A stretch of DNA of 64,000 nt from Flavobacterium terrigena (GTDB lineage Bacteria > Bacteroidota > Bacteroidia > Flavobacteriales > Flavobacteriaceae). A program made the position numbers and the translations under genes. The notes beneath the pieces were generated by a model, which was not told the DNA's origin, searched no databases, and worked only from the letters and a program-made list of their open reading frames with translations. Within the stretch, counting starts at the first letter, position 1; every line of letters starts with the position of its first letter. Positions 51,580 through 61,155 of the stretch are shown in pieces. The stretch covers positions 86,062 to 150,061 of the forward strand of contig NZ_FNYA01000008.1 in the NCBI RefSeq assembly GCF_900108955.1, read 5' to 3'.

Positions 51580-52926
51580 ATGATGCAGTGGGAACAACTT
51601 TTGTCTTTAAAAAGACAAGGCGACACAAGTAAAAGATTACGAAAAGAACAAGACGATACGCGTTTAGGTTTTGAAGTGGATTATGATAGAATTATTTTTT
51701 CTTCAGAATTTCGTTTACTTCAAGATAAAACACAAGTTATTCCGCTTTCAAAAACCGATTTTGTGCATACAAGATTGACACATAGTTTGGAAGTTTCTGT
51801 TGTCGGTCGTTCAATCGGAAGATTGGTTGGAAAAAAAGTTTTAGAAAAATATCCGCATTTACAAGAAATTCATGGCTATCAATTAAACGATTTTGGTGCG
51901 ATTGTGGCTGCAGCATGTTTGTCTCACGATATTGGAAATCCGCCTTTCGGACATTCAGGTGAAAAAGCAATTGGAGAATATTTTTCTTCAGGAAGCGGAC
52001 AAAAATACAAATCTGATGTAACCGAAAAAGAATGGCAAGATATTGTTGATTTCGAAGGTAATGCAAACGGATTTTCTATCTTAACCTCAAGTAGAGAAGG
52101 AGTGGAAGGTGCATTGCGCTTATCATACGCGACTTTAGGAACTTTCATGAAATATCCAAAAGAAAGTTTGCCAAAAAAACCAACATCAAATATTTGCGAT
52201 AAAAAATACGGATTCTTTCAGCAAGACAAAAAATTCTTTCAAGATGTCGCTACCGAATTAGGTATGATTTCGAATAAAACCAATCCAGATGTTGGATATT
52301 TCCGTCATCCTTTAGCGTTTTTAGTGGAAGCGGCAGATGATATTTGCTATACGATTATTGATTTTGAAGACGGAATAAAACTCGGATTAATCAATGAAGA
52401 TTTCGCTTTAGAATATCTTATCAAATTGGTGCAAAAATCTATTGATTCTAAGAAATATAACGAACTAAAAACTAAAGAAGATCGTATCAGTTATTTGCGA
52501 GCTTTAGCTATTGGAAGTTTAATTAACGATGCGGTTTCTATCTTTATGGAAAACGAATCGGAAATTTTAAAAGGAGAATTTTCGGTTTCTTTAATGGATA
52601 AAAGTCAGTATAAAGCACAAATTTCTGATATTATAAACATTAGTGTAAAAAATATTTATCAATCGAAAGAAGTGATTGAAAAAGAAATTATTGGTTATAA
52701 AGTCATTCATACATTATTAGATGTTTTTATTAATGCGTATATTAATACTTCTAATAATTCGGCAACCAATTCAGATAAATTAATCATGAATATTTTGCCG
52801 GAAAAATATAAATGCAATAAAGAAACCATGTATGATAAGCTATTAAATATCTGTCAATTTATTTCTTTATTAACAGATGGAAAAGCAATTGAAATATATA
52901 AAATCATAAATGCTACAAAAATATAA
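51580..52926 (+). CDS. dgt: dGTP triphosphohydrolase
   Basis: The 448-residue HD-domain enzyme hydrolyses dGTP to deoxyguanosine and triphosphate, limiting the dNTP pool. Metal ligands are in RLTHSLEVSVVGR, SHDIGNPPFGHSGE and VEAADDICYTIIDFEDGIK. The frame is open to 51523, but the sequence upstream of 51580 overlaps the GNAT stop and a near-consensus -7 box (TATCTTCG, 51549-51556), so I use the ATG pair at 51580/51583. It is one of four genes in this window that act on dNTP levels. Confidence 0.92.
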   Translation: MMQWEQLLSLKRQGDTSKRLRKEQDDTRLGFEVDYDRIIFSSEFRLLQDKTQVIPLSKTDFVHTRLTHSLEVSVVGRSIGRLVGKKVLEKYPHLQEIHGYQLNDFGAIVAAACLSHDIGNPPFGHSGEKAIGEYFSSGSGQKYKSDVTEKEWQDIVDFEGNANGFSILTSSREGVEGALRLSYATLGTFMKYPKESLPKKPTSNICDKKYGFFQQDKKFFQDVATELGMISNKTNPDVGYFRHPLAFLVEAADDICYTIIDFEDGIKLGLINEDFALEYLIKLVQKSIDSKKYNELKTKEDRISYLRALAIGSLINDAVSIFMENESEILKGEFSVSLMDKSQYKAQISDIINISVKNIYQSKEVIEKEIIGYKVIHTLLDVFINAYINTSNNSATNSDKLIMNILPEKYKCNKETMYDKLLNICQFISLLTDGKAIEIYKIINATKI

Positions 52927-52989
52927 TCACTTAAAGTGAGAAATAAAGTTAAATAATAGTAAAAAATTTGGTTTTTATCCATAAAATGC

Positions 52990-52997
52990 TAATTTTG
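52990..52997 (+). promoter_or_regulatory. -7 box of the M36 protease gene
   Basis: TAATTTTG is an exact match, 32 bases before the ATG at 53030. Confidence 0.5.
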
Positions 52998-53029
52998 AAC
53001 TTTTAACAAATTAAACAACCTACGTAATT

Positions 53030-55786
53030 ATGAAAAAACTGTTACTTTTAGTTTTTGTGTTTTTTACTGCTTTTGGATTTTCTCAGAATCCAAATCAAAA
53101 AATACAAAGCTACATCAATCAAAATCTCAACAAATTAAACGTTAGTTCGGCAGAAGCGACTAATTGGTTAATTGAGTCAGAAACAAGTTCTGAATCTACT
53201 GGTATTACTAATTATTTAGTAATGCAAACTCACAACAATATAAAAGTTGACAATTCTTATGTTTATTTTTGGATTAAAAACGGTGAAATAATTAATTCTC
53301 CTGAAGGGTTTATTTCGAATGTTTCTTCAAAAGTAAATACAGCAAACCCTGCTTTAGGTGTTGTTGAAGGATTTTCAAGTGCTTTGTTGAAATTAAACGA
53401 AAGTAGTTTTTCTTCAAGTATTCTTACTTCTGATAAAAATAAATACAGATTATCTAACGGAACTCAAACTGAAGATCCAATTAGAGCTGAATTGGTTTAT
53501 TTTCCAAACGAAAATGGTGATTTAGTATTATCATGGAGTTATGAGTTTTATTCTCAAAACGGAAATCATTTATGGAAAGTAAAAATTGATGCTACTAATG
53601 GAAGTTTATTAGAGAAATTTGATTTAGTTCATAATTGTAGTTTTGGTCCTAAACATAATCATTCTGCAACTTGTGCTGGTTCTGTAAAGAGCTTTGATTC
53701 AAGTAAATTATTTAAAAATCAAGCAGTAGAAACTTTATTAACTCCTGGAACAACTAACTATAGAGTTATTCCTTGGAATTATGAAAGTCCAAATCATTCT
53801 GCAAGACAATTAATTACAAATCCTGAAGCTACAACAGTTTTAGCTCCATCAACTTTAGCTGCATCTCCAAACGGATGGCATAATGCTAGTACTACAGTTG
53901 GAGGATCTACAGCATCACTTTTGTATGGTTACTCAAGAGGTAATAATGTTTTCGCTTATTCAGATTACACTAATGCAAATCCTACAAATCCAACAACTTA
54001 TGCAAATGCTTCAGCTGGAACATATCCAAATTTAACATTTGATTTTCCTTATGGAGGAACAGGAACAGCAGCAACAACCTATATTAATGCAGCAATAACT
54101 AATTTATTTTACCAAAATAATGTAATGCATGATTTGTGGTATCAGTATGGTTTCAATGAAGCAAATAGAAACTTTCAAGCAGCAAACTACGGAAGAGGTG
54201 GTTCTCAAAATGATGCTGTAAACGCTGAGGCTCAAGATGCTTCTCAAGGTACAACTCCTACGCTTAATAATGCGAATTTTTCTACTCCAGGAGATGGAGG
54301 TAAACCAAGAATGCAAATGTATTTATGGGATGTAGGACCAACTCCAAGATTTTTAACAATAAATTCTCCTGCTTCTATAGCTGGTGAATATCTTGCTACA
54401 AATAATGCTTTTTCACCAGGTAATGTGGCATTGTTGCCATCACCAGGAGTTACTCAAGATTTGGTTTTATATGACGATGGAACACCTGACAACTCTGATG
54501 GATGTACAGCTGCAGTAAATGGCGCTGCATTGAGTGGTAAAATTGCGGTAATTAGAAGAGGTGTTTGTCCGTTTGTAGAGAAAGTTAAAAATGCTCAAAA
54601 TGCAGGTGCTATTGCTGTAATAATGGTAAATAATGATACTGCAGCTCCAGACCAATTAGTAAATATGGGTGGTGCAGATGCAACAATTACTATTCCAGCT
54701 ATTTTTGTTTCTTATAATGTTGGGGAAGCAATTATTGCTCAAATGGCACTTGGAACTGTTAATGGTAAAATTAAAAATGACCCAACTGGATTTATAAACT
54801 CTGACGGAGATTTTGACAATGGAGTTATTGCTCATGAATACGGACACGGTATTTCAACTAGATTAGTTGGTGGTGGAGCTGGATTAGGTGGTTCTGCTGA
54901 GCAACCAGGTGAAGGTTGGTCAGATTGGTTATGGTTAGTAATGCAAATCAAGCCAGGTGATACAAGAAATGACGCAAGAGGAATTGGTACTTTTGTTGAG
55001 AATCAAGCAACAAATGGACCTGGAATCAGACAATACAGATATTCTACAAATATGGCGGTAAATCCACATACTTTTGCTGATACAAATGACATGTGGTATA
55101 CAGACGCTAATGATATAGATAGAGTTGATGTGCATTCAGTTGGTTCGGTTTGGTGTGCAATGTTATGGGATTTAGCTTGGAATTTTATCGATAGATATGG
55201 GTATGATTCAAATATATACAACGGAACTGGTGGTAATAATAAAGTAATGCGTTTAATTATTAATGCAATGAAATTAACTCCTGCAAATCCTTCTTTAGTT
55301 CAATGTAGAGATGCAATTTTGCAAGCAGATTTGAACACTACAGTTGGACAAGCTGCTGGACAAAACTACTGTATAATTTGGGAAACATTTGCAAGAAGAG
55401 GATTAGGTTTAGCTGCGACTTCTAACTCTACTGCTGGTGTTGCAGGAATACAAGATCAAGTTGAAGACTTTACGGTACCAACTCCAGGAGCTACACCTGC
55501 AACGGGTTCTAACTGTATTTTAGCAAATGATTATTTCCAAAACAGTGATTTATTTAGAATTTATCCTAACCCTTCAAATGGATTAGTAAACATTAATATT
55601 GCTAATTATGTTGGTGACTTACAAATTAGTGTTTATGATCTTAATGGGAGACAAGTTTATAATCAAAACGTAGCAAACTTTAATAACACAAACGCTATTA
55701 ATTTAGAGTCGTTATCATCTGGAGTTTATGTTTTAAAACTTAACGGTGAAGACTTAAATCATTCTGAAAAAATTATTTTAGAATAA
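53030..55786 (+). CDS. secreted M36 (fungalysin) metalloprotease with PA domain, T9SS substrate
   Basis: The 918-residue product has a signal peptide (AFGFSQ), an N-terminal FTP-type propeptide (about 20-200), and the M36 catalytic site HEYGHGIS (H602, E603, H606) with EGWSDWLWLVMQI downstream supplying the third zinc ligand. A PA domain is inserted before the site (about 440-590, IAVIRRGVCPFVEKVKNAQN). The C-terminus is a T9SS type A sorting domain (IYPNPSNGLVNINI, SGVYVLKLNG). The protein is predicted to be exported and cell-surface or secreted. Its role is probably external protein breakdown. Confidence 0.94.
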   Translation: MKKLLLLVFVFFTAFGFSQNPNQKIQSYINQNLNKLNVSSAEATNWLIESETSSESTGITNYLVMQTHNNIKVDNSYVYFWIKNGEIINSPEGFISNVSSKVNTANPALGVVEGFSSALLKLNESSFSSSILTSDKNKYRLSNGTQTEDPIRAELVYFPNENGDLVLSWSYEFYSQNGNHLWKVKIDATNGSLLEKFDLVHNCSFGPKHNHSATCAGSVKSFDSSKLFKNQAVETLLTPGTTNYRVIPWNYESPNHSARQLITNPEATTVLAPSTLAASPNGWHNASTTVGGSTASLLYGYSRGNNVFAYSDYTNANPTNPTTYANASAGTYPNLTFDFPYGGTGTAATTYINAAITNLFYQNNVMHDLWYQYGFNEANRNFQAANYGRGGSQNDAVNAEAQDASQGTTPTLNNANFSTPGDGGKPRMQMYLWDVGPTPRFLTINSPASIAGEYLATNNAFSPGNVALLPSPGVTQDLVLYDDGTPDNSDGCTAAVNGAALSGKIAVIRRGVCPFVEKVKNAQNAGAIAVIMVNNDTAAPDQLVNMGGADATITIPAIFVSYNVGEAIIAQMALGTVNGKIKNDPTGFINSDGDFDNGVIAHEYGHGISTRLVGGGAGLGGSAEQPGEGWSDWLWLVMQIKPGDTRNDARGIGTFVENQATNGPGIRQYRYSTNMAVNPHTFADTNDMWYTDANDIDRVDVHSVGSVWCAMLWDLAWNFIDRYGYDSNIYNGTGGNNKVMRLIINAMKLTPANPSLVQCRDAILQADLNTTVGQAAGQNYCIIWETFARRGLGLAATSNSTAGVAGIQDQVEDFTVPTPGATPATGSNCILANDYFQNSDLFRIYPNPSNGLVNINIANYVGDLQISVYDLNGRQVYNQNVANFNNTNAINLESLSSGVYVLKLNGEDLNHSEKIILE

Positions 55787-55805
55787 GTAAATAATAATAA
55801 ATATA

Positions 55806-55840
55806 TAAAAACCCTGTCTAGAAATAGACAGGGTTTTTGT
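55806..55840. terminator. terminator between the M36 gene and rsmG
   Basis: AACCCTGTCTA (55810-55820) pairs perfectly with TAGACAGGGTT (55825-55835), flanked by A-rich and T-rich runs, so it can act in both directions. Confidence 0.9.
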
Positions 55841-55876
55841 TTTTTATAATAAAGTTAAAAGAGATTTATTTTTGTT

Positions 55877-56506
55877 TTAAGATTTGTATTTTAAAGGCAA
55901 ATACACCACTTTCTTTGTCTCGAAGAATTCTTCTTCAAAGAAATCAGGTAATTCAAATAATTGAACCGTTTTGTAAGCCGCTAATTCCTCTGATAAATCG
56001 CCGCCTTTTAAATACAAAATTCCGTTTTTCAATTCATGTGTAGAATTTTTCTTCGTTTTGTCTTTAATCCATTTTACAAAATCAGGCATATTAGTAACCG
56101 CTCTACTCACAATAAAATCGAATTCTTCTTTGACTAATTCTGCTCTTTTTTGTTCTGCTTTTACATTTTTTAAACCTAAACCTTGAGCTACTTCATTTAC
56201 AACTTTTATTTTCTTAGCAATGATGTCAATTAAGTAAAATTGTGTTTCAGGAAACATAATAGCTAACGGAATTCCAGGAAAACCACCGCCAGTTCCAACG
56301 TCTAAAATTTTAGAACCTGGATTAAATTGTATCACTTTTGCTATTCCTAAAGAATGCAATACATGTCGCGAATATAATTCGTCTATATCTTTTCTAGAAA
56401 TTACATTAATTTTTGCATTCCAATCAATATACAAATCGTACAATTTTGTGAATTGTTCAATCTGTAAAGGAGTTAAATCGGGGAAATATTTTAAAATCAG
56501 TTCCAA
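55877..56506 (-). CDS. rsmG: 16S rRNA (guanine527-N7)-methyltransferase
   Basis: The 209-residue SAM-dependent enzyme methylates G527 of 16S rRNA. The SAM motif is ILDVGTGGGFPGIPLAI; VISRKD, HVLHSLGIAK and SRAVTNMPDFVKW are further family motifs. The open frame runs to an ATG at 56596, but an exact -7 box on the minus strand (56524-56531) lies inside that extension, so translation should start at the TTG at 56506, which also gives the usual N-terminus (LELILKYFPDLT read as MELILKYF...). It is divergent from the desaturase gene. Confidence 0.93.
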   Translation of the reverse strand: MELILKYFPDLTPLQIEQFTKLYDLYIDWNAKINVISRKDIDELYSRHVLHSLGIAKVIQFNPGSKILDVGTGGGFPGIPLAIMFPETQFYLIDIIAKKIKVVNEVAQGLGLKNVKAEQKRAELVKEEFDFIVSRAVTNMPDFVKWIKDKTKKNSTHELKNGILYLKGGDLSEELAAYKTVQLFELPDFFEEEFFETKKVVYLPLKYKS

Positions 56507-56523
56507 ATCGTTTGTTTTTTTTG

Positions 56524-56531
56524 CAAAAATA
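56524..56531 (-). promoter_or_regulatory. -7 box of rsmG
   Basis: The minus strand reads TATTTTTG, an exact match, 17 bases before the TTG start at 56506. Confidence 0.55.
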
Positions 56532-56583
56532 CAATTTTTATGTGATATGATATTTATCAATATTTTTTTTAGAGAAATATTAG

Positions 56584-56591
56584 TACCTTTG
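56584..56591 (+). promoter_or_regulatory. -7 box of the desaturase gene
   Basis: TACCTTTG is an exact match, 18 bases before the ATG at 56610. Confidence 0.55.
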
Positions 56592-56609
56592 CACATTAAA
56601 TTAATTTAT

Positions 56610-57707
56610 ATGGAAATTAAATCTCCAACCTTTTCAAGATTAGATAAAGCCCAATTTTTCAGGACTCTAAATAAAAGGGTTAATGAATATTTCAAAGAAA
56701 AAAACATTAAAAAAACAGGGAATTGGCAGCTGCATTTAAAAACAGTTATAATGTTTACACTGTTCTTTGTGCCGTTTTTCGTGATATTTTTTGTCAAAGT
56801 TCCAACTCTGGTATATTTATTAGCATCTGTTGTTATTGGAATTGGTATGGCTGGAGTTGGTATGAATGTAATGCATGATGGAAATCATGGGTCGTATTCT
56901 TCTAAAAATTGGTTAAATAAAATTATGGGCGGAAGTATTTATATTCTAGCTGGTAATGTTTACAATTGGCAAGTGCAACACAATGTTTTACATCATACAT
57001 ATACAAATATTCCGGGTCATGATGAAGATTTAGACGCAGGTCGTGTCATTCGTTTTACAAAAGAAGCAACTTGGTATAAATTTCACGCTTTTCAACATTA
57101 TTATTCTATCTTTTTATATGGTTTGTTAACAATCAACTGGTGTTTAACAACTGATTTCAAACAAATGGGTGGTTACATAAAAAGAAAATTATCTTACGGG
57201 AGTGAGCCAAATCCAACGAACTTATGGACTGGTTTAGTAATCTCAAAAATTGTATATTTTGGATTCTGGATTGTGTTACCATTACTATTTAGTGTAGCAA
57301 GCTGGTGGGTAATTTTACTTGGATTCTTCATCATGCATTATACTGCTGGAATGATTTTAAGTGTGGTTTTCCAATTAGCGCACATTACGGAAGATACTAT
57401 AAATCCTCATCCAAATGATGATAATGAAATTGAAAATACTTGGGCAATTCACCAATTATTAACTACTGTAAACTTTGCGCCTAAAAACTGGATTGTAAAT
57501 TGGTATACTGGTGGATTAAATCACCAAGTAGAACATCATCTTTTTCCAAATATTAGTCACATTCACTACGGTAAAATTGCTGAATTTGTAAAACAAACTG
57601 CTATGGAATGTGACTTGCCATATTTCGAGTATCAAACCATGCGAAGTGCTGTTATTGCCCATTTCAAGCATTTAAAAGATTTAGGACAAAAACCTCATTT
57701 AGCATAA
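56610..57707 (+). CDS. membrane fatty acid (acyl-lipid/acyl-CoA) desaturase
   Basis: The 365-residue di-iron membrane enzyme introduces a double bond into fatty acyl chains. The three histidine boxes are visible: HDGNHG, HNVLHHTYTN and HQVEHHLFPN. Four hydrophobic segments lie in the middle. The HQVEHH third box is typical of the front-end/delta-type desaturases that act on lipid-linked chains. The frame is open far upstream, but the -7 box at 56584 and the ATG at 56610 define the start. It may adjust membrane fluidity. Confidence 0.9.
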   Translation: MEIKSPTFSRLDKAQFFRTLNKRVNEYFKEKNIKKTGNWQLHLKTVIMFTLFFVPFFVIFFVKVPTLVYLLASVVIGIGMAGVGMNVMHDGNHGSYSSKNWLNKIMGGSIYILAGNVYNWQVQHNVLHHTYTNIPGHDEDLDAGRVIRFTKEATWYKFHAFQHYYSIFLYGLLTINWCLTTDFKQMGGYIKRKLSYGSEPNPTNLWTGLVISKIVYFGFWIVLPLLFSVASWWVILLGFFIMHYTAGMILSVVFQLAHITEDTINPHPNDDNEIENTWAIHQLLTTVNFAPKNWIVNWYTGGLNHQVEHHLFPNISHIHYGKIAEFVKQTAMECDLPYFEYQTMRSAVIAHFKHLKDLGQKPHLA

Positions 57708-57762
57708 TAATAGAAACACAATTTATCGCGTTTCTTCATTTGTAAAAAATTTAACTACCAAC

Positions 57763-58950
57763 ATGAGCAACATTTTATCAGAAAGAATTAACAATCTTGC
57801 CGTTTCACAAACGTTAGCAATGGCAGCATTAGCAAGAGAATTAAAACAACAAGGAAAAGACATTATTAGTTTAAGTTTAGGAGAGCCTGATTTCAATACG
57901 CCTGATTTCATTAAAGAAGCAGCCAAAAAAGCTATCGACGATAATTATTCTACATATCCACCAGTTGATGGATATTTAGATTTAAAAGAAGCGATTTGTG
58001 CGAAATTTAAACGTGATAATAATTTAAATTATACGCCAAGTCAAGTTGTAGTTTCAACTGGAGCAAAACAATCTTTATATAATATTGCGCAAGTGATGAT
58101 AAACGATGGTGACGAAGTAATTCTTCCAGCACCATTTTGGGTATCCTACTTCGAAATTATCAAACTTTCTGGCGGAATTCCAGTAGAAGTTCCAACTTCT
58201 GTAGAAACAAATTTTAAAATTACACCTGCACAATTAGAAGCAGCTATCACACCAAAAACTAAAATGATGTGGTTCAGTTCGCCTTGTAATCCTTCAGGTT
58301 CAGTTTACAGCAAAGAAGAATTAACAGCTTTAGTAGCGGTTCTAAAAAAATATCCAAACATTTATGTCGTTTCAGATGAAATTTATGAACACATTAATTA
58401 TACTGGAAGCTATTGCTCAATTGGTTCAATTGAAGGAATGGAAAATAATACCATTACTGTAAACGGTGTAGCAAAAGCATTTGCTATGACAGGTTGGAGA
58501 ATTGGTTATATCGGAGCTCCAGAATTTATCGCGAAAGCCTGTACAAAAATGCAAGGTCAAGTAACAAGTGGTGCGAATTCTATTGCGCAACGTGCTACAA
58601 AAGCGGCTGTAGAAGCAAATCCTTCTCAAATTAAATATATGGTTGACGCGTTCCATAAACGTCGCGATTTAGTTTTCGGATTAATGAAAGAAATTCCAGG
58701 TTTCAAATTAAATAATCCTGATGGAGCATTTTACGTTTTCCCAGATGTATCTCACTATTTCGGAAAAACATTAAGAGGAACTGAAATTAAAGACGCAACA
58801 GATTTCGCTATGTATTTATTAGCAGAAGCGAATGTTGCAACTGTAACTGGTGACGCTTTCGGAAGTCCAAACTGCTTACGACTTTCATACGCAACTAGCG
58901 AAGAGCAACTAATTGAAGCAATCAAAAGAATCAAAGACGCTGTGTCTTAA
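57763..58950 (+). CDS. class I/II pyridoxal-phosphate aminotransferase (aspartate aminotransferase-like)
   Basis: The 395-residue enzyme shows the aminotransferase fold I motifs: SLGEPDFNTPDFIKEA, STGAKQSLYNI, FSSPCNPSGSVYSKEE, SDEIYEHI and the PLP lysine K238 in VAKAFAMTGWRIGY. RLSYATSEEQL near the end holds the arginine that binds the substrate carboxylate. The closest group is aspartate aminotransferase of the AspC/AAT Ib type. It has its own spacing from neighbours and a terminator after it. Confidence 0.93.
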   Translation: MSNILSERINNLAVSQTLAMAALARELKQQGKDIISLSLGEPDFNTPDFIKEAAKKAIDDNYSTYPPVDGYLDLKEAICAKFKRDNNLNYTPSQVVVSTGAKQSLYNIAQVMINDGDEVILPAPFWVSYFEIIKLSGGIPVEVPTSVETNFKITPAQLEAAITPKTKMMWFSSPCNPSGSVYSKEELTALVAVLKKYPNIYVVSDEIYEHINYTGSYCSIGSIEGMENNTITVNGVAKAFAMTGWRIGYIGAPEFIAKACTKMQGQVTSGANSIAQRATKAAVEANPSQIKYMVDAFHKRRDLVFGLMKEIPGFKLNNPDGAFYVFPDVSHYFGKTLRGTEIKDATDFAMYLLAEANVATVTGDAFGSPNCLRLSYATSEEQLIEAIKRIKDAVS

Positions 58951-58958
58951 TATATTTT

Positions 58959-58984
58959 GCCCCTTGGAAACTTGGGGCTTTTTT
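58959..58984 (+). terminator. intrinsic terminator after the aminotransferase gene
   Basis: GCCCC (58959-58963) pairs with GGGGC (58974-58978), followed by six T. Confidence 0.75.
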
Positions 58985-59185
58985 AATTTTAATATTTTGG
59001 GCGTTTCCCTTCGGGTCGGGCTTTTCGTTACAATCTTTTATGAAAAATAAAAGGATTTTCACTGCACTCCCTAACGCAAACCCAATTCAACATTCAACAT
59101 TCATTGTTCAACATTCCAAGTTTTAAAAAAATGTTGAATATTCAATTAAGAACAACGAATTTTGAAATTTTAAACACAACATAAA

Positions 59186-60355
59186 ATGAACAAAAAGATA
59201 GTATTACTAGGTTCTGGTGAACTAGGAAAAGAATTTGTAATCGCCGCACAAAGAATCGGACAAAAAGTTATTGCAGTTGATAGTTACGAAAACGCACCAG
59301 CAATGCAAGTTGCACACGGTTTTGAAGTGATTAATATGCTTGATGGCGCTGAATTAGACAGAATCGTAGCGAAACATCAACCAGATTTTATCGTTCCAGA
59401 AATTGAAGCCATTCGTACAGAACGTTTTTACGATTACGAAAAACAAGGAATCACAGTGGTGCCTTCTGCAAAAGCTGCAAATTTCACTATGAATCGTAAA
59501 GCAATCCGCGATTTAGCCGCAAAAGATTTAGGTTTAAAAACAGCCAATTATCGTTATGCCACTTCATACGAAGAATTACAAAAATCAGTTTCAGAAGTGG
59601 GAATGCCTTGCGTAGTTAAACCATTAATGAGTTCTTCTGGAAAAGGACAATCTACAATTAAAACTCAAGAAGATATAGAAAAGGCTTGGAATTATGCCGT
59701 AGAAGGTTCTCGTGGTGATATCGTAGAAGTTATCGTAGAAGCTTTCGTAAACTTCCATTCAGAAATTACACTTTTAACAGTAACTCAAAATAATAATTTA
59801 CCAACTTTGTTTTGCGCACCAATTGGTCACAGACAAGAACGTGGTGATTATCAAGAAAGTTGGCAACCAGCCAGAGTTTCAGAAAAAGATATTCTTGAAG
59901 CACAGGATATGGCGAAAAAAGTAACAGAAGCTTTAGGTGGTGCTGGACTTTTTGGTGTAGAATTTTTCTTAACAAACGATGGTGTTTATTTTTCAGAATT
60001 ATCTCCAAGACCACACGATACTGGAATGGTAACCTTAGCAAATACTCAAAACTTCAACGAATTTGAATTGCATTTACGTGCGATTTTAAGTTTACCAATT
60101 TTCGAAATCACTCAAGAAAGAGCTGGAGCAAGTGCCGTAATTTTAGCTTCAGAAAACTCAGATAACCCAACTTTTACAGGAATTGAAAATGTAGCTTTTC
60201 AACCAAAAACCGATTTCAGGCTTTTTGGAAAACCTACTTCTCGACCATATAGAAGAATGGGTGTTGTCCTAAATTATGATAATTTAGATACGCCAATTGA
60301 AGAAATTGTAGAAAAATCAAAAGCTATAGCCAACTTTGTAAAAGTTATTGCTTAA
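59186..60355 (+). CDS. purT: formate-dependent phosphoribosylglycinamide formyltransferase
   Basis: The 389-residue ATP-grasp enzyme uses formate and ATP for the third step of purine synthesis. Motifs are [66 protein letters not shown] and the metal-binding [15 protein letters not shown]. Length is normal. The upstream 235 bases contain no obvious promoter box. It is convergent with the LytTR regulator and shares a bidirectional terminator with it. Confidence 0.95.
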   Translation: MNKKIVLLGSGELGKEFVIAAQRIGQKVIAVDSYENAPAMQVAHGFEVINMLDGAELDRIVAKHQPDFIVPEIEAIRTERFYDYEKQGITVVPSAKAANFTMNRKAIRDLAAKDLGLKTANYRYATSYEELQKSVSEVGMPCVVKPLMSSSGKGQSTIKTQEDIEKAWNYAVEGSRGDIVEVIVEAFVNFHSEITLLTVTQNNNLPTLFCAPIGHRQERGDYQESWQPARVSEKDILEAQDMAKKVTEALGGAGLFGVEFFLTNDGVYFSELSPRPHDTGMVTLANTQNFNEFELHLRAILSLPIFEITQERAGASAVILASENSDNPTFTGIENVAFQPKTDFRLFGKPTSRPYRRMGVVLNYDNLDTPIEEIVEKSKAIANFVKVIA

Positions 60356-60371
60356 TAGTCAATAAAATAAA

Positions 60372-60407
60372 TAAAAAAACCTTTCGAAAATTCGGAAGGT
60401 TTTTTTA
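60372..60407. terminator. bidirectional terminator between purT and the LytTR gene
   Basis: ACCTTTCGAA (60379-60388) pairs, with one G-T wobble, with TTCGGAAGGT (60391-60400). An A-run precedes it and a T-run follows. Confidence 0.88.
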
Positions 60408-60408
60408 T

Positions 60409-61155
60409 TTATTTCAATATTTTAAATTTATGTATAAAGTCTTTGTACTTGTCACTTAAAGTTACTTTGTGATTACCTTCAAGCATAATTAAATTTTCAG
60501 AAAGAATTATTTCAGTAATTTTATTCGTATTAACAATATAATTACGATGTGTTTTAGAAAATGTATTAGCGTCTAAAAATTCAGTTATTTTAGTAAGTGA
60601 TAGTGCGACTAAATATTTTTCATTCAATGTTATTATATTGCAATATCTTTCTTCTACTTCAATATAAATAATATCTTCAATTGCTACTTTTTTTAATGCG
60701 TTTTTCTTTTTTATAAACAAATGAGTATTCCCAATAACTGTGTCTTCATCTTCACTTAAATAGACATTAGTTTGGTCATAAAATTTTTCAACAGCCATTT
60801 CAATGGCATACAAAACTTCCAGTTCATTAAATGGTTTTAGTAAGAAACTAAATGGTTTGGTAAGCTTAGCTCTTTCAAAAATCTGACGATCTTTTGAGCT
60901 AGTTAAAAACACAAATGGTTTTGCAATATTTGGAGTTATTGTGATGGTTTCTGCAAAAGTAATTCCTTCAGGTTGTCCATTTAAAAACACATCAATAATA
61001 ATTAAATCTACCTTATGTTGATAAAACAATGTTAATGCTTCTGTATAATTTGTTGCAATACCAACGATATTGTAATCATTAGCAATCAAGATTTCCTTTA
61101 GTAAGTCACTTTCGGATTTAGTATCTTCAATTATAAGAATATTTGTTTTATTCAT
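60409..61155 (-). CDS. LytTR-type response regulator
   Basis: The 248-residue product has an N-terminal receiver domain (D10-D11 acidic pair, phosphorylation site D55 in LIIIDVFLNG, the lysine in LLKPF) and a C-terminal LytTR DNA-binding domain (about 150-245, IEVEERYCNIITLNEKYLV, FSKTHRNYIVN). It overlaps the histidine kinase gene by eight bases, so the two form one two-component system. LytTR regulators bind paired direct repeats; the targets cannot be seen here. Confidence 0.93.
   Translation of the reverse strand: MNKTNILIIEDTKSESDLLKEILIANDYNIVGIATNYTEALTLFYQHKVDLIIIDVFLNGQPEGITFAETITITPNIAKPFVFLTSSKDRQIFERAKLTKPFSFLLKPFNELEVLYAIEMAVEKFYDQTNVYLSEDEDTVIGNTHLFIKKKNALKKVAIEDIIYIEVEERYCNIITLNEKYLVALSLTKITEFLDANTFSKTHRNYIVNTNKITEIILSENLIMLEGNHKVTLSDKYKDFIHKFKILK

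Noticed and set aside
56507..56596. N-terminal extension of rsmG to the ATG at 56596.
   Set aside because: It contains an exact minus-strand -7 box and overlaps the desaturase promoter; the added residues do not look like the family.
56448..56609. Long N-terminal extension of the desaturase.
   Set aside because: It lies upstream of the -7 box at 56584-56591 and overlaps rsmG on the other strand.
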